Assembly: GCF_000959525.1 (NCBI RefSeq)
Contig: NZ_CP009832.1
Span: 310,001 to 374,000, forward strand
Direction of reading: 5' to 3'
Origin: Burkholderia multivorans ATCC BAA-247
GTDB taxonomy: Bacteria; Pseudomonadota; Gammaproteobacteria; Burkholderiales; Burkholderiaceae
Length of the DNA: 64,000 nucleotides
A program made the position numbers and the translations under genes. Below are positions 62,766 to 64,000 of this stretch, piece by piece (the first letter of the stretch is position 1; every line of letters begins with the position of its first letter). Under the pieces are notes generated by a model. The model saw nothing but the letters and a program-made list of their open reading frames with translations, searched no databases and had not been told where the DNA came from.

Positions 62766-63452
62766 TTACTCCTGGGCGCCCGTCGCGCCGCCGTGCGCGG
62801 CTGACCACTCGGCCGGCGCGTGCAGGAATTTCTCGACTTCGTCGAGCGTCTTCGTCTCGAAGTAGCCCGATGCCTTCGCGACGCGCAGCACGTCCCACCA
62901 GGTCGCGAGCGCGTGCAGGTCGACGTCGATGTCCTTCAGGACCGACACGCTTTCCTTGAAGATGTTGTAGTGAAACAGCACGAAGCAGTGATTGACCTTC
63001 GCGCCGGCCGTGCGCAGCGCGTTCACGAAATTGATCTTGCTGCGGCTGTCGGTCGTCAGATCCTCGACGAGCAGCACGCGCGAGCCTTCTTCCAGATGAC
63101 CCTCGATCTGCGCGTTGCGGCCGAAACCCTTCGGCTTTTTGCGCACGTACTGCATCGGCAGCATCATCCGGTCGGCGATCCACGCCGCGAACGGGATGCC
63201 GGCCGTCTCGCCGCCCGCCACCGAGTCGATCTGCTCGAAGCCGACGTCGCGCATGATCGTCGTTTCCGCCATTTCCATCAGCGCACGACGCACGCGCGGA
63301 TACGAGATCAGCTTGCGGCAGTCGATATAGACGGGGCTCGCCCAGCCCGACGTGAAGATGAACGGTTTTTCGGCGTTGAAGTGCACCGCCTGCACTTCGA
63401 GCAGGATTTTGGCGGTCGTATCCGAGATCGACTGACGATCGTAGCCTGTCAT
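62766..63452 (-). CDS. pyrE: Orotate phosphoribosyltransferase
   Basis: PyrE (228 aa) joins orotate to PRPP to give OMP in pyrimidine synthesis. It shows [51 protein letters not shown] with the flexible loop lysines, and the PRPP motif [17 protein letters not shown] 63452 is favoured since AAGGA lies six bases ahead; ATG 63458 directly abuts that site. Stands alone, facing away from the malic enzyme gene; the 457-bp gap would carry both promoters. Confidence 0.96.
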   Translation of the reverse strand: MTGYDRQSISDTTAKILLEVQAVHFNAEKPFIFTSGWASPVYIDCRKLISYPRVRRALMEMAETTIMRDVGFEQIDSVAGGETAGIPFAAWIADRMMLPMQYVRKKPKGFGRNAQIEGHLEEGSRVLLVEDLTTDSRSKINFVNALRTAGAKVNHCFVLFHYNIFKESVSVLKDIDVDLHALATWWDVLRVAKASGYFETKTLDEVEKFLHAPAEWSAAHGGATGAQE

Positions 63453-63909
63453 GGGCATTCCTTGGGTGATGAGCGAGGAGCGGGCGCGGGCCCGGTGGCG
63501 CAGCAAGGGGAACCCGGCCGGGAGCCGGGCGCGACCGGGAGGCCGATCGCACCGCTGCGCGCGTAGCCCGCAATTTTACCCGATTCAGGGCGGTTTTCGG
63601 CGGAATTCGCGCAGGTTCGCCCGACTGCTCGCCACCGGTGAAACAAGCGGGCCGCCCGCGCCGGCGGCTGATGGCGGGCATGCCGTGGCGCAGCAACGCG
63701 CGTCATTCTCCGGGGTGTACACTAGGCGACCCTTAGAAATCGTTCCGTACTTTGCATCTGCTTCTTGCCACCCGCCAAGGTTCGAGGGCGTGCCGATCCG
63801 GCGCGCCGCGGCCGTCTCGCAGTCGACCATCCCCTCGATTCACGCAGACGCGGCTCAAGGTGCTGTGTACCGGACCGTCAACATTTCGCATGTCTCTCGC
63901 AGGTCAATC
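63453..63909. other. Divergent pyrE / malic enzyme gap
   Basis: No gene is supported in these 457 bp. TGTACACT (63715-63722) contains a possible -10 TACACT for the rightward gene, with a leader of about 180 nt. Nothing else stands out. Confidence 0.45.
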
Positions 63910-64000
63910 ATGGACGAACAACTGAAGCAGGCCGCTCTCGCCTATCACCAGAACCCGAAACCCGGCAAGATTTCGGTCACGCCGACCAAGCCGCTGTCGA
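63910..64000 (+). CDS. maeB: NADP-dependent malic enzyme, 3' end outside window
   Basis: The first 30 codons of a malic enzyme, running to the end of the window. MDEQLKQAALAYHQNPKPGK followed by ISVTPTKPLS is the characteristic N-terminus of the large MaeB type (malic enzyme domain plus phosphotransacetylase-like domain, ~750-780 aa). The enzyme converts malate to pyruvate and CO2 with NADP. No ribosome site stands out; AGGT lies 7 bases ahead. Assignment rests on the N-terminus only. Confidence 0.85.
   Translation, partial: MDEQLKQAALAYHQNPKPGKISVTPTKPLS

Overview
The window reads as part of the main chromosome of a Burkholderia, most likely a Burkholderia cepacia complex species. The evidence is very high GC, almost gapless coding with ATGA-type overlaps, the order flhDC-motAB-che-flhBAFG-fliA-ahcY-metF, and families typical of this genus (DUF2844/DUF3443, DUF2957, short H-NS-like proteins, an SAH riboswitch before ahcY). 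No insertion sequence, prophage or CRISPR array is visible. The genus assignment is inference from gene content; no database was searched.

Region 1 (1-1418) holds the 3' end of an H-NS family gene with its terminator and a leftward family 4 glycosyltransferase. Region 2 (1419-24122) is a motility locus on the + strand. The master regulator flhDC is followed by a recognisable sigma-28 promoter and one long unit: motA, motB, cheY-like, cheA, cheW, an MCP, cheR, cheD, cheB, cheY, cheZ. Two envelope genes (DUF2844 and a DUF3443 lipoprotein with pepsin-like sequence hallmarks) sit between the chemotaxis genes and flhB-flhA-flhF-flhG-fliA. The logic is class I (FlhDC) to class II (export, placement, FliA) to class III (motors and chemotaxis from the sigma-28 site).

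Region 3 (23961-26957) is the methyl cycle: an SAH riboswitch controlling ahcY, a small four-helix membrane protein and metF. Region 4 (26964-34263) holds single metabolic genes: amidase, dienelactone hydrolase, nitronate monooxygenase, a branched-chain amino acid type binding protein with a structured leader, an MFS carrier and a HugZ-like flavoprotein. Region 5 (34264-42962) holds a complete H-NS gene, a cation diffusion facilitator, an Lrp regulator, a DEDD exonuclease and metallo-hydrolase pair, rlpA behind a long structured leader, then rsmI <> yraN-diaA-like-dolP-like-cytochrome c, and tRNA-Ala(CGC).

Region 6 (43022-56658) contains glucarate catabolism (gudD, gudP), a DUF2239 gene whose promoter lies inside a 13-bp inverted repeat, a MacAB-like exporter, a small basic secreted protein, a Mut7-C nuclease-like protein, a dehydrogenase, a LysE exporter, a divergent MFS/LysR pair and a candidate sRNA behind the LysR gene. 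Region 7 (56713-64000) holds an OmpW-like porin with two tandem DUF2957 lipoproteins, argC, a PEBP protein, pyrE and the 5' end of a malic enzyme gene.

The most noteworthy items are the pepsin-like lipoprotein, the candidate sRNA with repeated anti-Shine-Dalgarno motifs, several long unassigned operators, a FlhG without P-loop lysines, and hairpin-rich untranslated regions.
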